Source: Actinomycetes bacterium (GTDB taxonomy: Bacteria; Actinomycetota; Acidimicrobiia; Acidimicrobiales; Acidimicrobilacustridaceae). Taken from it: a DNA stretch of 37,421 nucleotides. Positions 30,814-37,421 of the stretch are shown here, piece after piece. The position numbers were made by a program, and so were the translations under genes. The DNA lies in contig JAKOVR010000177.1 of assembly GCA_029782025.1 (NCBI GenBank), positions 1 through 37,421 of the forward strand, read 5' to 3'. The notes under the pieces are model-generated. The model did no database searches. It saw only the letters and a program-made list of their open reading frames with translations, and was not told where the DNA came from. Numbering within the stretch: position 1 is the stretch's first letter; each line of letters opens with the position of its first letter.

Positions 30814-31892
30814 TGCGGTTCGCCTTCTCCGATCAGCAGCTCGAGTTCGCCGCCGCGGTGCGCGATCTCCTGGCCTCGTGCTGCACCCCCGCCCACGTGC
30901 GCGAGTGCTGGGACAACGAGACCGGTCACTCGCCCGAGCGGTGGCGCCAGCTGGCCGACATGGGCGTCGTCGGCATGACGGTGCCCGAGGCCCACGGCGG
31001 CCTCGGGATGAACGAGCTCGACTGGGTGCTCGTGCTCGAGGAGACCGGCCGCGCCGCCCTGCCCGAACCCATCGTGGAGACGGTGGCGGTGGGCGCGCCG
31101 ATGCTGGCGGAGTTCGGCCCGACCGAGCTGGCCGACCGCTGGCTCCCCGCCATCGCCGCCGGCGACGTCATCGTGGCCGTGCAACACCAGGGCAAGCCCT
31201 ACCTCGCCGCCGCCGGCTACGCCGACCTGCTCCTGCTCGCCTCGGGCAACGAGATGCACGCCGTGCCCCGTGCCGACGTGCGCCTGGTGGAGGAGCAGAC
31301 CAGCGTCGACGGGGCCCGTCGCCTGTTCGGCGTCGACTGGCACCGCACGCCCGGCACCCTGATCGCCGGCGGTGAGGGCGGCTACCGCACCATCAACGCC
31401 TCCTTCGATCGGGGGGCCCTCGGTGCCGCCGCTCAGCTCATCGGGCTGGCCGACCGCATGCTCGAGATGACGGTGGCCTACGCCAAGGAGCGCGAGCAGT
31501 TCGGCGCGCCGATCGGGAGCTTCCAGGCGGTCAAGCACCACCTCGCCGACGCCCTCCTCGCCGTGGAGTTCGCCCGACCGGTGGTGTACCGGGCGGCGTT
31601 CTCGTTGGCCACCGGCGGCGCCGACCGCAGCCGCGATGTGTCGATGGCCAAGGCCTACGCCTCCGACGCGGCCTCGGCCGTGAGCAAGGTCGCCCTCCAG
31701 TGCCACGGCGCCATCGGCTACACGGTGGAGTACGACCTCCACCTGTTCATGAAGCGGGCCTGGGCGCTGGCATCGTCGTGGGGCGACGCCGCCTGGCACC
31801 GCGAGCGGGTGGCCATGGCGGTGCTCGGTCCCGTGCCCGGCGCGCTGCCCGTCGAACCCGATCCCGATCCGCTGGGCGAGACGCTGGCCTGA
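30810..31892 (+). CDS. fadE33: Acyl-CoA dehydrogenase FadE33/FadE32-type subunit
   Basis: A 360-residue acyl-CoA dehydrogenase, shorter and more divergent than FadE31, as are the mycobacterial FadE32/FadE33 (about 320 residues). Features: GVVGMTVPEAHGGLGMNELDWVLVLEETGRAALPEP, AYAKEREQFGAPIGSFQAVKHHLAD and LQCHGAIGYTVEYDLHLFMKRAW, the last being the typical ACAD C-terminal helix. Known relatives form a heterotetramer with FadE31. Choice between FadE32 and FadE33 is uncertain, and only one such gene is present. The ATG at 30810 overlaps the fadE31 stop (ATGA), preceded by GGGAGG; translational coupling is expected. Confidence 0.82.
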   Translation: MMRFAFSDQQLEFAAAVRDLLASCCTPAHVRECWDNETGHSPERWRQLADMGVVGMTVPEAHGGLGMNELDWVLVLEETGRAALPEPIVETVAVGAPMLAEFGPTELADRWLPAIAAGDVIVAVQHQGKPYLAAAGYADLLLLASGNEMHAVPRADVRLVEEQTSVDGARRLFGVDWHRTPGTLIAGGEGGYRTINASFDRGALGAAAQLIGLADRMLEMTVAYAKEREQFGAPIGSFQAVKHHLADALLAVEFARPVVYRAAFSLATGGADRSRDVSMAKAYASDAASAVSKVALQCHGAIGYTVEYDLHLFMKRAWALASSWGDAAWHRERVAMAVLGPVPGALPVEPDPDPLGETLA

Positions 31893-31971
31893 GCCCGCTC
31901 GCGCCCGCCACCGAACCCACCCGACCCGGCGCCCGCACCGGACCCAGGACCCAGGACCAAGGAGAGCCACC

Positions 31972-33123
31972 ATGCCCGAGGCCTACATCGTCGACGCCGT
32001 CCGCACGCCCGTCGGCCGCCGCGGCGGCGGCCTGTCCCAGGTCCACGCCGCCGATCTCGGCGCCCACCCGATCAAGGCCCTGTTCGAGCGCACCGACGTC
32101 GACCCCGGTGCGGTCGACGACGTGATCTTCGGGTGCGTCGACACGATCGGCCCGCAGGCCGGCGACATCGCCCGCACCTGCTGGCTGGTGGCCGGCCTCC
32201 CGGACCACGTCCCCGGCACCACCGTCGACCGCCAGTGCGGATCGAGCCAGCAGGCCGTGCACTTCGCGGCCCAGGCGGTGATGAGCGGCACGGCCGACCT
32301 GGTGGTGGCCGGCGGGGTGCAGAACATGAGCGCCATCCCGATCAGCTCGGCCATGCTCGTCGGGGAGCAGTTCGGGTTCACCACGCCGTTCGCCGAGTCG
32401 CCGGGCTGGCAGGCCCGATACGGCGACGAGGAGGTGAACCAGTTCCGGTCCGCCGACATGATCGCCAAGAAGTGGGGCTGCACCCGGGAGGAGATGGAGG
32501 CCTTCGCCATCGAATCGCACCGACGGGCCGTCCAGGCCATCGACGAGGGCCGCTTCGAGGCCGAGATCGTGCCCCTCGGCGACGTCGCCACCGACGAGGG
32601 GCCGCGGCGGGAACAGAACATCGAGAAGATGAAGAGCCTGCCGCCGCTGGTGGAGGACGGGTGGATCACCGCGGCCGTGGCCTCGCAGATCTCCGACGCC
32701 GCCGCCGCGCTGCTCATCGCCTCGGAGGACGCCGTGCGCACGCACGGGCTCCGGCCCCGGGCCCGGATCCACCACCTGAGCGTGCGGGCCGACGATCCGG
32801 TGTGGATGCTCACCGCCCCGATCCCGGCCACCCGCCACGCCCTGGCCAAGGCGGGGATGACCCTCGACGACATCGACCTGGTCGAGATCAACGAGGCGTT
32901 CGCCTCGGTGGTGCTGGCCTGGGCCAAGGAGAGCGGCGCCGACCTGGCCAAGGTCAACGTCAACGGCGGCGCCATCGCCCTCGGCCACCCGCTCGGCGCC
33001 ACCGGCGCCCGGTTGATGACCACCATGCTCCACGAGCTCGAGCGCACCGGTGGCCGCTACGGCCTCCAGACCATGTGCGAGGGCGGCGGCCAGGCCAACG
33101 TCACCATCATCGAGCGGCTGTAA
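31972..33123 (+). CDS. fadA6: Thiolase FadA6 (HIP pathway)
   Basis: A 383-residue thiolase with the acyl Cys in TVDRQCGSSQQAVHFAAQAVMSGTAD, NEAFA, the HPLGATGAR His and the C-terminal Cys in TMCEGGGQANVTIIERL. The agreement with mycobacterial FadA6 (Rv3556c) is nearly complete through VAGGVQNMSAIPISSAM, GEQFGFTTPF, RPRARIHHLSVRADDPVWML and NGGAIALGHPLG. Known role: thiolytic cleavage of the ring-opened dioxo-CoA intermediate (MeDODA-CoA) after IpdAB. ATG 31972 with AAGGAG about 8 nt upstream. Third gene of the fadE31-fadE33-fadA6 run, 79 bp after the previous stop. In mycobacteria kstR2 lies beside fadA6; here it does not. Confidence 0.95.
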   Translation: MPEAYIVDAVRTPVGRRGGGLSQVHAADLGAHPIKALFERTDVDPGAVDDVIFGCVDTIGPQAGDIARTCWLVAGLPDHVPGTTVDRQCGSSQQAVHFAAQAVMSGTADLVVAGGVQNMSAIPISSAMLVGEQFGFTTPFAESPGWQARYGDEEVNQFRSADMIAKKWGCTREEMEAFAIESHRRAVQAIDEGRFEAEIVPLGDVATDEGPRREQNIEKMKSLPPLVEDGWITAAVASQISDAAAALLIASEDAVRTHGLRPRARIHHLSVRADDPVWMLTAPIPATRHALAKAGMTLDDIDLVEINEAFASVVLAWAKESGADLAKVNVNGGAIALGHPLGATGARLMTTMLHELERTGGRYGLQTMCEGGGQANVTIIERL

Positions 33124-33161
33124 CGCCAGGGGCGAGGGCGTGAGGCCGGGGACGGGGCGCG

Positions 33162-33599
33162 ATGGCGTCGTGGCGTGACGAGGTGTCCGAGCAGGGCCAG
33201 GCCGTGCTCGACGCGCTCCTGCAGCAGGTGCTGCCGTTCGCCGAGCAGATGCTGGGGGAGTACGGCGAGTTCTTCCCGTACGGCGCCGTCGTCTCCCGCG
33301 ACCTCGACCTGGAGATGGTCGCCGCCGATCCCGGCGAGGGCGAGCAGCCCGATGCGGAGGCTGTCCTCCGGCTCCTCTACGAGCAGCTCGCCGCCCGCGC
33401 CGACGGCCTCGACGCCACCGCGGTGGTGAGCGACGTGCGCCTCCGCGACCCGGCGGGCGACGCTGTGCGGATCGAGCTCGAGCACCGCGAGGGCGTGGCC
33501 ATCGCCGTGCTGTTCCGCTACGAGCTCGATGGGGACGGGGGTGTGGCCTTCGCCGCCCCGACCGCCGTGCCGGGGGAGCGGCGTACCTGGCCGGGGTGA
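33162..33599 (+). CDS. Hypothetical acidic protein
   Basis: A 145-residue soluble, acidic protein of unknown function, beginning MASWRDEVSEQGQAVLDALLQQVLPFAEQML. The N-terminal 35 residues form an amphipathic helix; the rest alternates strands and helices, with EFFPYGAVVSRDLDLEMVAADPGEGE and RIELEHREGVAIAVLFRYEL. No signal peptide or membrane segment and no recognisable motif. It follows fadA6 by 38 bp on the same strand and may be cotranscribed, but nothing ties it to steroid breakdown. Confidence 0.72.
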   Translation: MASWRDEVSEQGQAVLDALLQQVLPFAEQMLGEYGEFFPYGAVVSRDLDLEMVAADPGEGEQPDAEAVLRLLYEQLAARADGLDATAVVSDVRLRDPAGDAVRIELEHREGVAIAVLFRYELDGDGGVAFAAPTAVPGERRTWPG

Positions 33600-33689
33600 C
33601 GGAGGCGGCCGGCGGACCCGTCCGAGGGCGCGGCGCGACGGCGGCATGACTGCATGGACGGGGGGAGGGGCGAGTACCGTCGCGTCCCG

Positions 33690-35144
33690 ATGGGTGCCCC
33701 TGCTGCGGAGAAGACGCGTCGTTCGTCGCGCCCCGTCGGCCGGGACCGTCGCCGGCTCCTCACCCTTGCCCTGGCCGCCTTCGTGGCCTTCCGGGTGTGG
33801 TGGTTGTTCGACTACGCCCGCAACCCCACGAGCGACATCCGTCTCCACGTCGACCTCGGCGTGTATCGGATGGGCGGGCACGCGCTCATCAGCGGCGCCT
33901 CGCTCTACGACGTGCTCTACCCGGTGTCGCGCCTGCCCTTCACCTACACCCCGTTCGCCGCCTTGCTGTTCGTGCCGCTGGCGCTGATCCCGTGGGGCTA
34001 CGCCTATCTGCTCTTCTCCGTGGTGAGCATCGTCGCCCTGGCCCGGACGTGCTGGTTGCTGGCCGGCCAGGTCGCGCCGCGCCTACCGATCCCCGTCGCC
34101 CCCCGTGACCTGACCCTGGCCCTGCTCGGGGTGGGGCTGGCCTTCGAGCCCGTGATCTACTCGGTGGCCCTCGGCCAGGTGAACCTCGTCATCATGTGGC
34201 TCGTCGTCGAGGACCTCTTCGGGTGGGGCCAGCTCGGCCTCCCCCGCCTCCGGGGCCGGCGGGCCGCTCGGGCCGAGGGCCGACCGGCGCCGCGGTGGGG
34301 CGGCGTGACCGGCGGCGGGCGCTTCGTGCTGTCGGGGGTCGGCATCGGCCTGGCCACCGGCACCAAGCTCATCCCGGCCATCTTCGTCGTGTACCTGTTC
34401 CTGCGGGGCGACCGGAGGACGGCGGGCCGGGCCGTCGGCGCCGCGGTCGTCACGGTGTGGGCCGGCTTCCTTGCCCAACCGTCCTCGGCGTGGCGGTACT
34501 GGACCAGCGTGGTGTTCGACTCGAGCCGGGTCGGCCGCCTGTCCTACGTGGGCAACCAGTCGCTGCAGGGGATGGTCGTGCGGTTGACGGCATCGGAGGA
34601 CCACAAGCTGCTGTGGCTGGTCCTGGCGCTCGCCGTCGCGGGGACGGGCCTGTGGGCGGCGCTGCGGTTCCACGCCCACGACCTCCCCCTCTCGTCGTTC
34701 GCGATGGTCGCTCTGGTGTCCCTGTTGGTGTCGCCGGTGAGCTGGAACCACCACTGGGCCTGGTTCGTGCCGTTCGTCGCCGCACTGCTCGAGCTGGGCA
34801 CGGCCCGCCGGGAGGCGTGGTGGCTGCTGCCGCCGATGGTCTGGCTGGCGTGGTACGGGCCGATCTGGTGGGTGGCGTTCTACGACCACGACGCCGAGTT
34901 CGACCACATCGGCGTCGACCACATCTGGGACAACGCCTACGTGATCGGCGGGCTGGCGCTCTTCGCCGGGGCGCTGGCGGCAGTGCGGGCGCTCGACCGC
35001 GCCGACGCCGGGCCCGGGGCCGAGCGAGCTCAGGCCGGCGGGGAGAGCAACGCGGCCCAGCGGTCGAGGGTCGGGAGCACCTCGTCGCGCCCGGCCGACG
35101 GCACCCGGAACACGCACTCGGTCACCCCGATCGACGCGAAGTGA
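33690..35144 (+). CDS. GT87-family polyprenyl-sugar mannosyltransferase-like membrane protein
   Basis: A 484-residue polytopic membrane protein of the GT-C family 87 (DUF2029) type, alpha-mannosyltransferases that use polyprenyl-phosphate sugars to build lipoglycans. Near the first loop are SDIRLHVDLGVYRMGGHAL and SLYDVLYP, where the acidic residue of GT-C enzymes is expected, then LPFTYTPFAALLF. About ten hydrophobic segments follow, for example LALAAFVAFRVWW, AALLFVPLALIPWGYAYLLF and VIGGLALFAGALAAVRAL. The start is taken as ATG 33690, 9 nt after TACCGT (33675-33680); ATG 33654 is alternative. Its last 115 bp overlap, tail to tail, the end of the LLM oxidoreductase gene. Fits an actinobacterial cell envelope; no link to steroids. 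Confidence 0.85.
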   Translation: MGAPAAEKTRRSSRPVGRDRRRLLTLALAAFVAFRVWWLFDYARNPTSDIRLHVDLGVYRMGGHALISGASLYDVLYPVSRLPFTYTPFAALLFVPLALIPWGYAYLLFSVVSIVALARTCWLLAGQVAPRLPIPVAPRDLTLALLGVGLAFEPVIYSVALGQVNLVIMWLVVEDLFGWGQLGLPRLRGRRAARAEGRPAPRWGGVTGGGRFVLSGVGIGLATGTKLIPAIFVVYLFLRGDRRTAGRAVGAAVVTVWAGFLAQPSSAWRYWTSVVFDSSRVGRLSYVGNQSLQGMVVRLTASEDHKLLWLVLALAVAGTGLWAALRFHAHDLPLSSFAMVALVSLLVSPVSWNHHWAWFVPFVAALLELGTARREAWWLLPPMVWLAWYGPIWWVAFYDHDAEFDHIGVDHIWDNAYVIGGLALFAGALAAVRALDRADAGPGAERAQAGGESNAAQRSRVGSTSSRPADGTRNTHSVTPIDAK

Positions 35145-35875
35145 TCGAGCTTCCCCTGGTCGGGGAGCGATCCGAAGGGCACGATCTCGAGCGCATCGGG
35201 ATCGCGGCCGGCGGCGGCCACGGCGCGGCGGAGCTCGGGGATGGCCGCGGTGAGGCCGGCGCCGCCGATCGGGATCCAGCCGTGGCCGTACTCGGCGATG
35301 TGGGCGAACAGCTTCGGGCCGGCGCCGCCCCCGAGGAGCACCTTGGGCCCGCCCGGTTGCACGGGCTTGGGCCACGACCAGCTGGGGCTGAACCGGATGT
35401 GCTCCCCCTCGAAACCGGCGACCTCGTCGGTCCAGAGGCGCTGCATCGCCAGCATGCACTCACGGGCGACGGCGCGGCGGTCGGCCATGGCCACGCCGTG
35501 GTCGGCCAGCTCGTCCTCGTTCCACCCGAACCCGACGCCGAGCACCACCCGCCCTTTCGAGAGGTGGTCGAGGGTGGCGACGGCCTTGGCCGTGACGATG
35601 GGCTCCCGCTGGGCGGGGAGGGCGATGCCGGTGCCCAGGCGGATCGTGCTGGTGACGGCGGCGCAGGCGGCGAGGGCGACGAACGGGTCGAGGGTGCGCT
35701 TGTACTCCTCGGCCAGCTCGGCGTCGCCGGTGGGCGGTGGCGTGCGGCGGCTCACCGGGATGTGGGTGTGCTCGGGCAGGTAGAGCGACCCGAACCCGCG
35801 GGCCTCGGCTTCGCGGGCCAGGTCGACCACGTCCATCGACCGATCGGTGGCGAACATCGTGATGCCGAACCGCAT
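35030..35875 (-). CDS. F420-dependent LLM-class oxidoreductase
   Basis: A 281-residue luciferase-like TIM-barrel oxidoreductase with LPEHTHIP near the N-terminus, RLGTGIALPAQREP, RVVLGVGFGWNEDE and LLGGGAGPKLFAHIAEYGHGWIPIG. This group usually takes F420 (some use FMN). The mycobacterial cholesterol region also contains an F420/LLM gene (Rv3520c), so a steroid-related role is plausible. ATG 35873-35875 follows TAGCGT (minus strand, 35884-35889) by 8 nt (leaderless), and the operator at 35899 has its centre 17 bp upstream of that -10, the same phase as at fadE30 and ipdF; hence I infer regulon membership. Its 3' end overlaps the GT87 gene by 115 bp. Confidence 0.88.
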   Translation of the reverse strand: MRFGITMFATDRSMDVVDLAREAEARGFGSLYLPEHTHIPVSRRTPPPTGDAELAEEYKRTLDPFVALAACAAVTSTIRLGTGIALPAQREPIVTAKAVATLDHLSKGRVVLGVGFGWNEDELADHGVAMADRRAVARECMLAMQRLWTDEVAGFEGEHIRFSPSWSWPKPVQPGGPKVLLGGGAGPKLFAHIAEYGHGWIPIGGAGLTAAIPELRRAVAAAGRDPDALEIVPFGSLPDQGKLDHFASIGVTECVFRVPSAGRDEVLPTLDRWAALLSPPA

Positions 35876-35898
35876 GGCCGCAGACGCTACCGGAGTTT

Positions 35899-35913
35899 TT
35901 GACGGGTCGTCAG
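35899..35913. promoter_or_regulatory. Steroid-type operator between LLM and SDR genes
   Basis: TTGACG-GGT-CGTCAG; 5-bp perfect arms TGACG / CGTCA. The centre (35906) lies 17 bp from the -10 of the minus-strand LLM gene (35884-35889) and 16 bp from a -10-like GATCAT (35922-35927) of the plus-strand SDR gene, so a single site may control both directions. Confidence 0.8.
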
Positions 35914-35934
35914 ATTTCGGGGATCATCGGGGCC

Positions 35935-36852
35935 ATGACGGAGCAGCGCATCTGTGAAGGCCGGGTCGTGATCGTGACCGGCGCCGGTCGGGGGTTGGGC
36001 CGGGCCCACGCCCTCGAGTTCGCCCGCCAGGGGGCCAAGGTGGTCGTCAACGACCTCGGGGCCGAGCTCGACGGCACCGGTGGTGGCACCGGTCCCGCCG
36101 GCGAGGTGGTCGAGGAGATCCGGGCCATGGGCGGCGAGGCCGTCGTCAACGGGGCCGACGTGGCCGACTGGGCCCAGGCCGAGGCCATGGTCCGCCAGGC
36201 CGTCGACACCTTCGGCCGCCTCGACGTGCTGGTCAACAACGCCGGGTTCCTCCGCGACCGGATGCTGTTCAGCACCTCGGAGGAGGAGTGGGACGCCGTG
36301 ATCCGCGTGCACCTCAAGGGGCACTTCGCGCCGAGCCGGCACGCCATGACCTACTGGCGGGAGGAGGCCAAGGCCGGCCGCCAGCCCGACGCCCGCATCA
36401 TCAACACGTCGTCGGGCGCGGGGCTGATGGGCTCGGTGGGCCAGGGCAACTACTCGGCGGCCAAGGCGGGGATCGCCGGGCTGACCATGGTGGAGGCGGC
36501 CGAGCTCGGCCGCTACGGGGTCACCGCCAACGCCATCGCGCCCGCGGCCCGCACCCGGATGACCGAGCAGGTCTTCGCCGCCACCATGGCCGCGCCGGGC
36601 GAGGGCGAGTTCGACGCCATGGCGCCCGAGAACGTCTCGCCCCTGGTGGTGTGGCTGGGCTCGCCGCTGTCGGCCCACGTCACCGGTCGGGTCTTCGAGG
36701 TCGAGGGCGGCAAGATCAGCGTGGCCGACGGGTGGCAGCACGGGCCCGAGGTCGACAAGGGTGCCCGCTGGGAGCCGGCCGAGGTGGGGGCCGCCGTGGC
36801 CGACCTGCTGGCCAAGGCCCCGGCGCCGACGCCGGTCTACGGCGCCAGCTGA
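35935..36852 (+). CDS. SDR dehydrogenase, Rv3548c-like (17-beta-HSD4 type)
   Basis: A 305-residue short-chain dehydrogenase with TGAGRGLGRAHALEFA, VNDLGAELDGTGGG (the extended loop of hydroxyacyl-CoA dehydrogenases of the MFE-2 type), NNAGFLRDRMLF, catalytic Ser in NTSSGAGLMG and NYSAAKAGIAGLTM. Length and motifs agree with mycobacterial Rv3548c (304 residues), a neighbour of the ipd operon there. A 3-hydroxyacyl-CoA dehydrogenase role in HIP-chain beta-oxidation is likely. The start is ATG 35935 after -10-like GATCAT; the frame upstream crosses the operator. It ends 15 bp from the convergent lipoprotein stop. Confidence 0.9.
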   Translation: MTEQRICEGRVVIVTGAGRGLGRAHALEFARQGAKVVVNDLGAELDGTGGGTGPAGEVVEEIRAMGGEAVVNGADVADWAQAEAMVRQAVDTFGRLDVLVNNAGFLRDRMLFSTSEEEWDAVIRVHLKGHFAPSRHAMTYWREEAKAGRQPDARIINTSSGAGLMGSVGQGNYSAAKAGIAGLTMVEAAELGRYGVTANAIAPAARTRMTEQVFAATMAAPGEGEFDAMAPENVSPLVVWLGSPLSAHVTGRVFEVEGGKISVADGWQHGPEVDKGARWEPAEVGAAVADLLAKAPAPTPVYGAS

Positions 36853-36867
36853 GCCGGCGAGCCGGCG

Positions 36868-37323
36868 TCAGGCGCAGAGGGCGCCGGTGTCGAGCAGCGG
36901 GAAGTCGAAGGCCACCGTCGAGTCGAGGGGCACGACGTCGGTGCCGCTCCAGGTGTAGGCGCAGTACGGGTCGTCCGGGAAGGGCTCGGTGTAGCGCAAC
37001 GTCAACGGGCTGCGGGTGTCCTCGACCGAGGGCACGAGCAGCCGGCCCTCGGCGTCGGTCCGGGCGTACATGCCGGCCGGGTCGACCCAGACGTAGCGGT
37101 CGGCCACCGGCTTGCCGTCGACCAGCACCCGGACCGTGGTGCCGCTGCACCACCCGCAGACGATCGGCGCGACCGGGGATACGGCGAGGCAGCCGGTGCC
37201 GAGCACGCCGAGGGTGAGCCCGAACAGCACGGCGGTGCCCCGGGCCCCGAGGCCCCGGCGGCGGCGTCGCCGGCGCTGCGTCTGTCGTGCGGCCGCGTGG
37301 CGACGGTCCCGTCGATCCTCCAT
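36868..37323 (-). CDS. Hypothetical small lipoprotein
   Basis: A 151-residue protein of unknown function. The N-terminus is very basic (MEDRRDRRHAA then RRRRRRR), followed by a hydrophobic stretch and LGVLGTGC, a lipobox-like end; export through a long basic n-region is plausible. The mature part has Cys pairs (VCGWCSG) and strands such as TVRVLVDGKPVADRYVWVDPAGMYARTDAEGRL, suggesting a small beta domain resembling carboxypeptidase-regulatory-like folds. ATG 37321-37323 with GGAGG about 7 nt upstream. Ends 15 bp from the SDR stop (convergent). Confidence 0.75.
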   Translation of the reverse strand: MEDRRDRRHAAARQTQRRRRRRRGLGARGTAVLFGLTLGVLGTGCLAVSPVAPIVCGWCSGTTVRVLVDGKPVADRYVWVDPAGMYARTDAEGRLLVPSVEDTRSPLTLRYTEPFPDDPYCAYTWSGTDVVPLDSTVAFDFPLLDTGALCA

Positions 37324-37403
37324 GTCCCCTCCTCGGGTCGGTTTCCCCACGAGACGACCGCCGGCCCTCCCTGGTTCCCCCCATCCTTGCCCGCCAGCGT
37401 CGT

Positions 37404-37421
37404 GTGGGTGCGCAATGCATC
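37404..37421. repeat. Possible half of another GGGTGCG hairpin at the window edge
   Basis: GTGGGTGCGCAATGCATC at the right edge begins like the left arm of the hairpin at 19344 (GTGGGTGCGAATTG) and like the 47-bp repeat (TTGGGTGCGTAAGG). The matching right arm would lie beyond the window, so this cannot be confirmed. Confidence 0.3.

Noticed and set aside
33654..33689. ATG at 33654 as the GT87 start
   Set aside because: A -10-like TACCGT at 33675-33680 lies downstream of it and fits the ATG at 33690; the earlier start remains possible.

Overview
The window is very GC-rich actinobacterial DNA. Gene content, frequent GTG starts and many starts placed 6-8 nt after a TAnnnT-type -10 box (leaderless mRNAs) suggest a free-living actinomycete, possibly of the Acidimicrobiia; I infer this from gene content only and cannot confirm the taxon. 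About 35 protein genes are packed with short gaps. No rRNA, tRNA, CRISPR array, transposase, phage gene or gene-free stretch over 300 bases was seen.

The core is a catabolic locus for the steroid C/D rings (HIP, the hexahydroindanone propionate left after A/B-ring removal). Genes recognisable against the mycobacterial KstR2 regulon are fadE30 (12271-13482), ipdF (15440-16234), an Rv3549c-like SDR divergent from echA20-ipdA-ipdB-ipdC (20630-25194), fadE31-fadE33-fadA6 (29635-33123) and an Rv3548c-like SDR (35935-36852). Interleaved are two SCP-x/Ltp-type thiolases (one paired with a DUF35 OB-fold protein), a MaoC hydratase, an amidohydrolase, an F420-type LLM oxidoreductase and a PQQ-type beta-propeller/cytochrome c fusion lipoprotein. 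In the known pathway FadE30, IpdF and IpdC process HIP-CoA, EchA20 opens ring D, IpdAB opens ring C, and FadE31-33 with FadA6 finish the chain by beta-oxidation.

The main discovery is a shared palindromic operator, TCTGACG-N3-CGTCAGA, in front of seven steroid-type transcription starts (12231, 15404, 19297, 21523, 29496, 29590, 35899) and absent from the housekeeping-like neighbours. In several cases its centre lies 16-17 bp upstream of a -10 box that is itself 6-8 nt before a leaderless start codon. The motif differs from the published mycobacterial KstR2 site, and no TetR gene lies in the window. It also draws the amidohydrolase, the DUF35-thiolase pair and perhaps the LLM oxidoreductase into the regulon.

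A second repeated structure is a nearly identical 47-bp palindrome, found immediately after three stop codons (12162, 22332, 28198), one of them inside the echA20-ipdA junction. Related long hairpins sit at 19344 and possibly at the right edge.

Layout: 1-1208 partial secreted/pilus-like protein; 1344-3005 peptide-type substrate-binding lipoprotein; 3081-4918 divergent SDR and MBL hydrolase; 4925-9450 LuxR regulator - acyl-CoA ligase - alpha/beta hydrolase operon (minus); 9573-10262 lipoprotein; 10372-19267 first steroid block with the PQQ-cytochrome protein, a hypothetical membrane protein and a CAP lipoprotein inside it; 19412-20539 TPR-like protein; 20630-25194 ipd operon; 25269-28189 aldo-keto reductase, YceI-like protein and beta-CASP nuclease; 28246-33123 amidohydrolase and fadE31/33/fadA6; 33162-37323 hypothetical protein, GT87 transferase, LLM oxidoreductase, SDR and a small lipoprotein.
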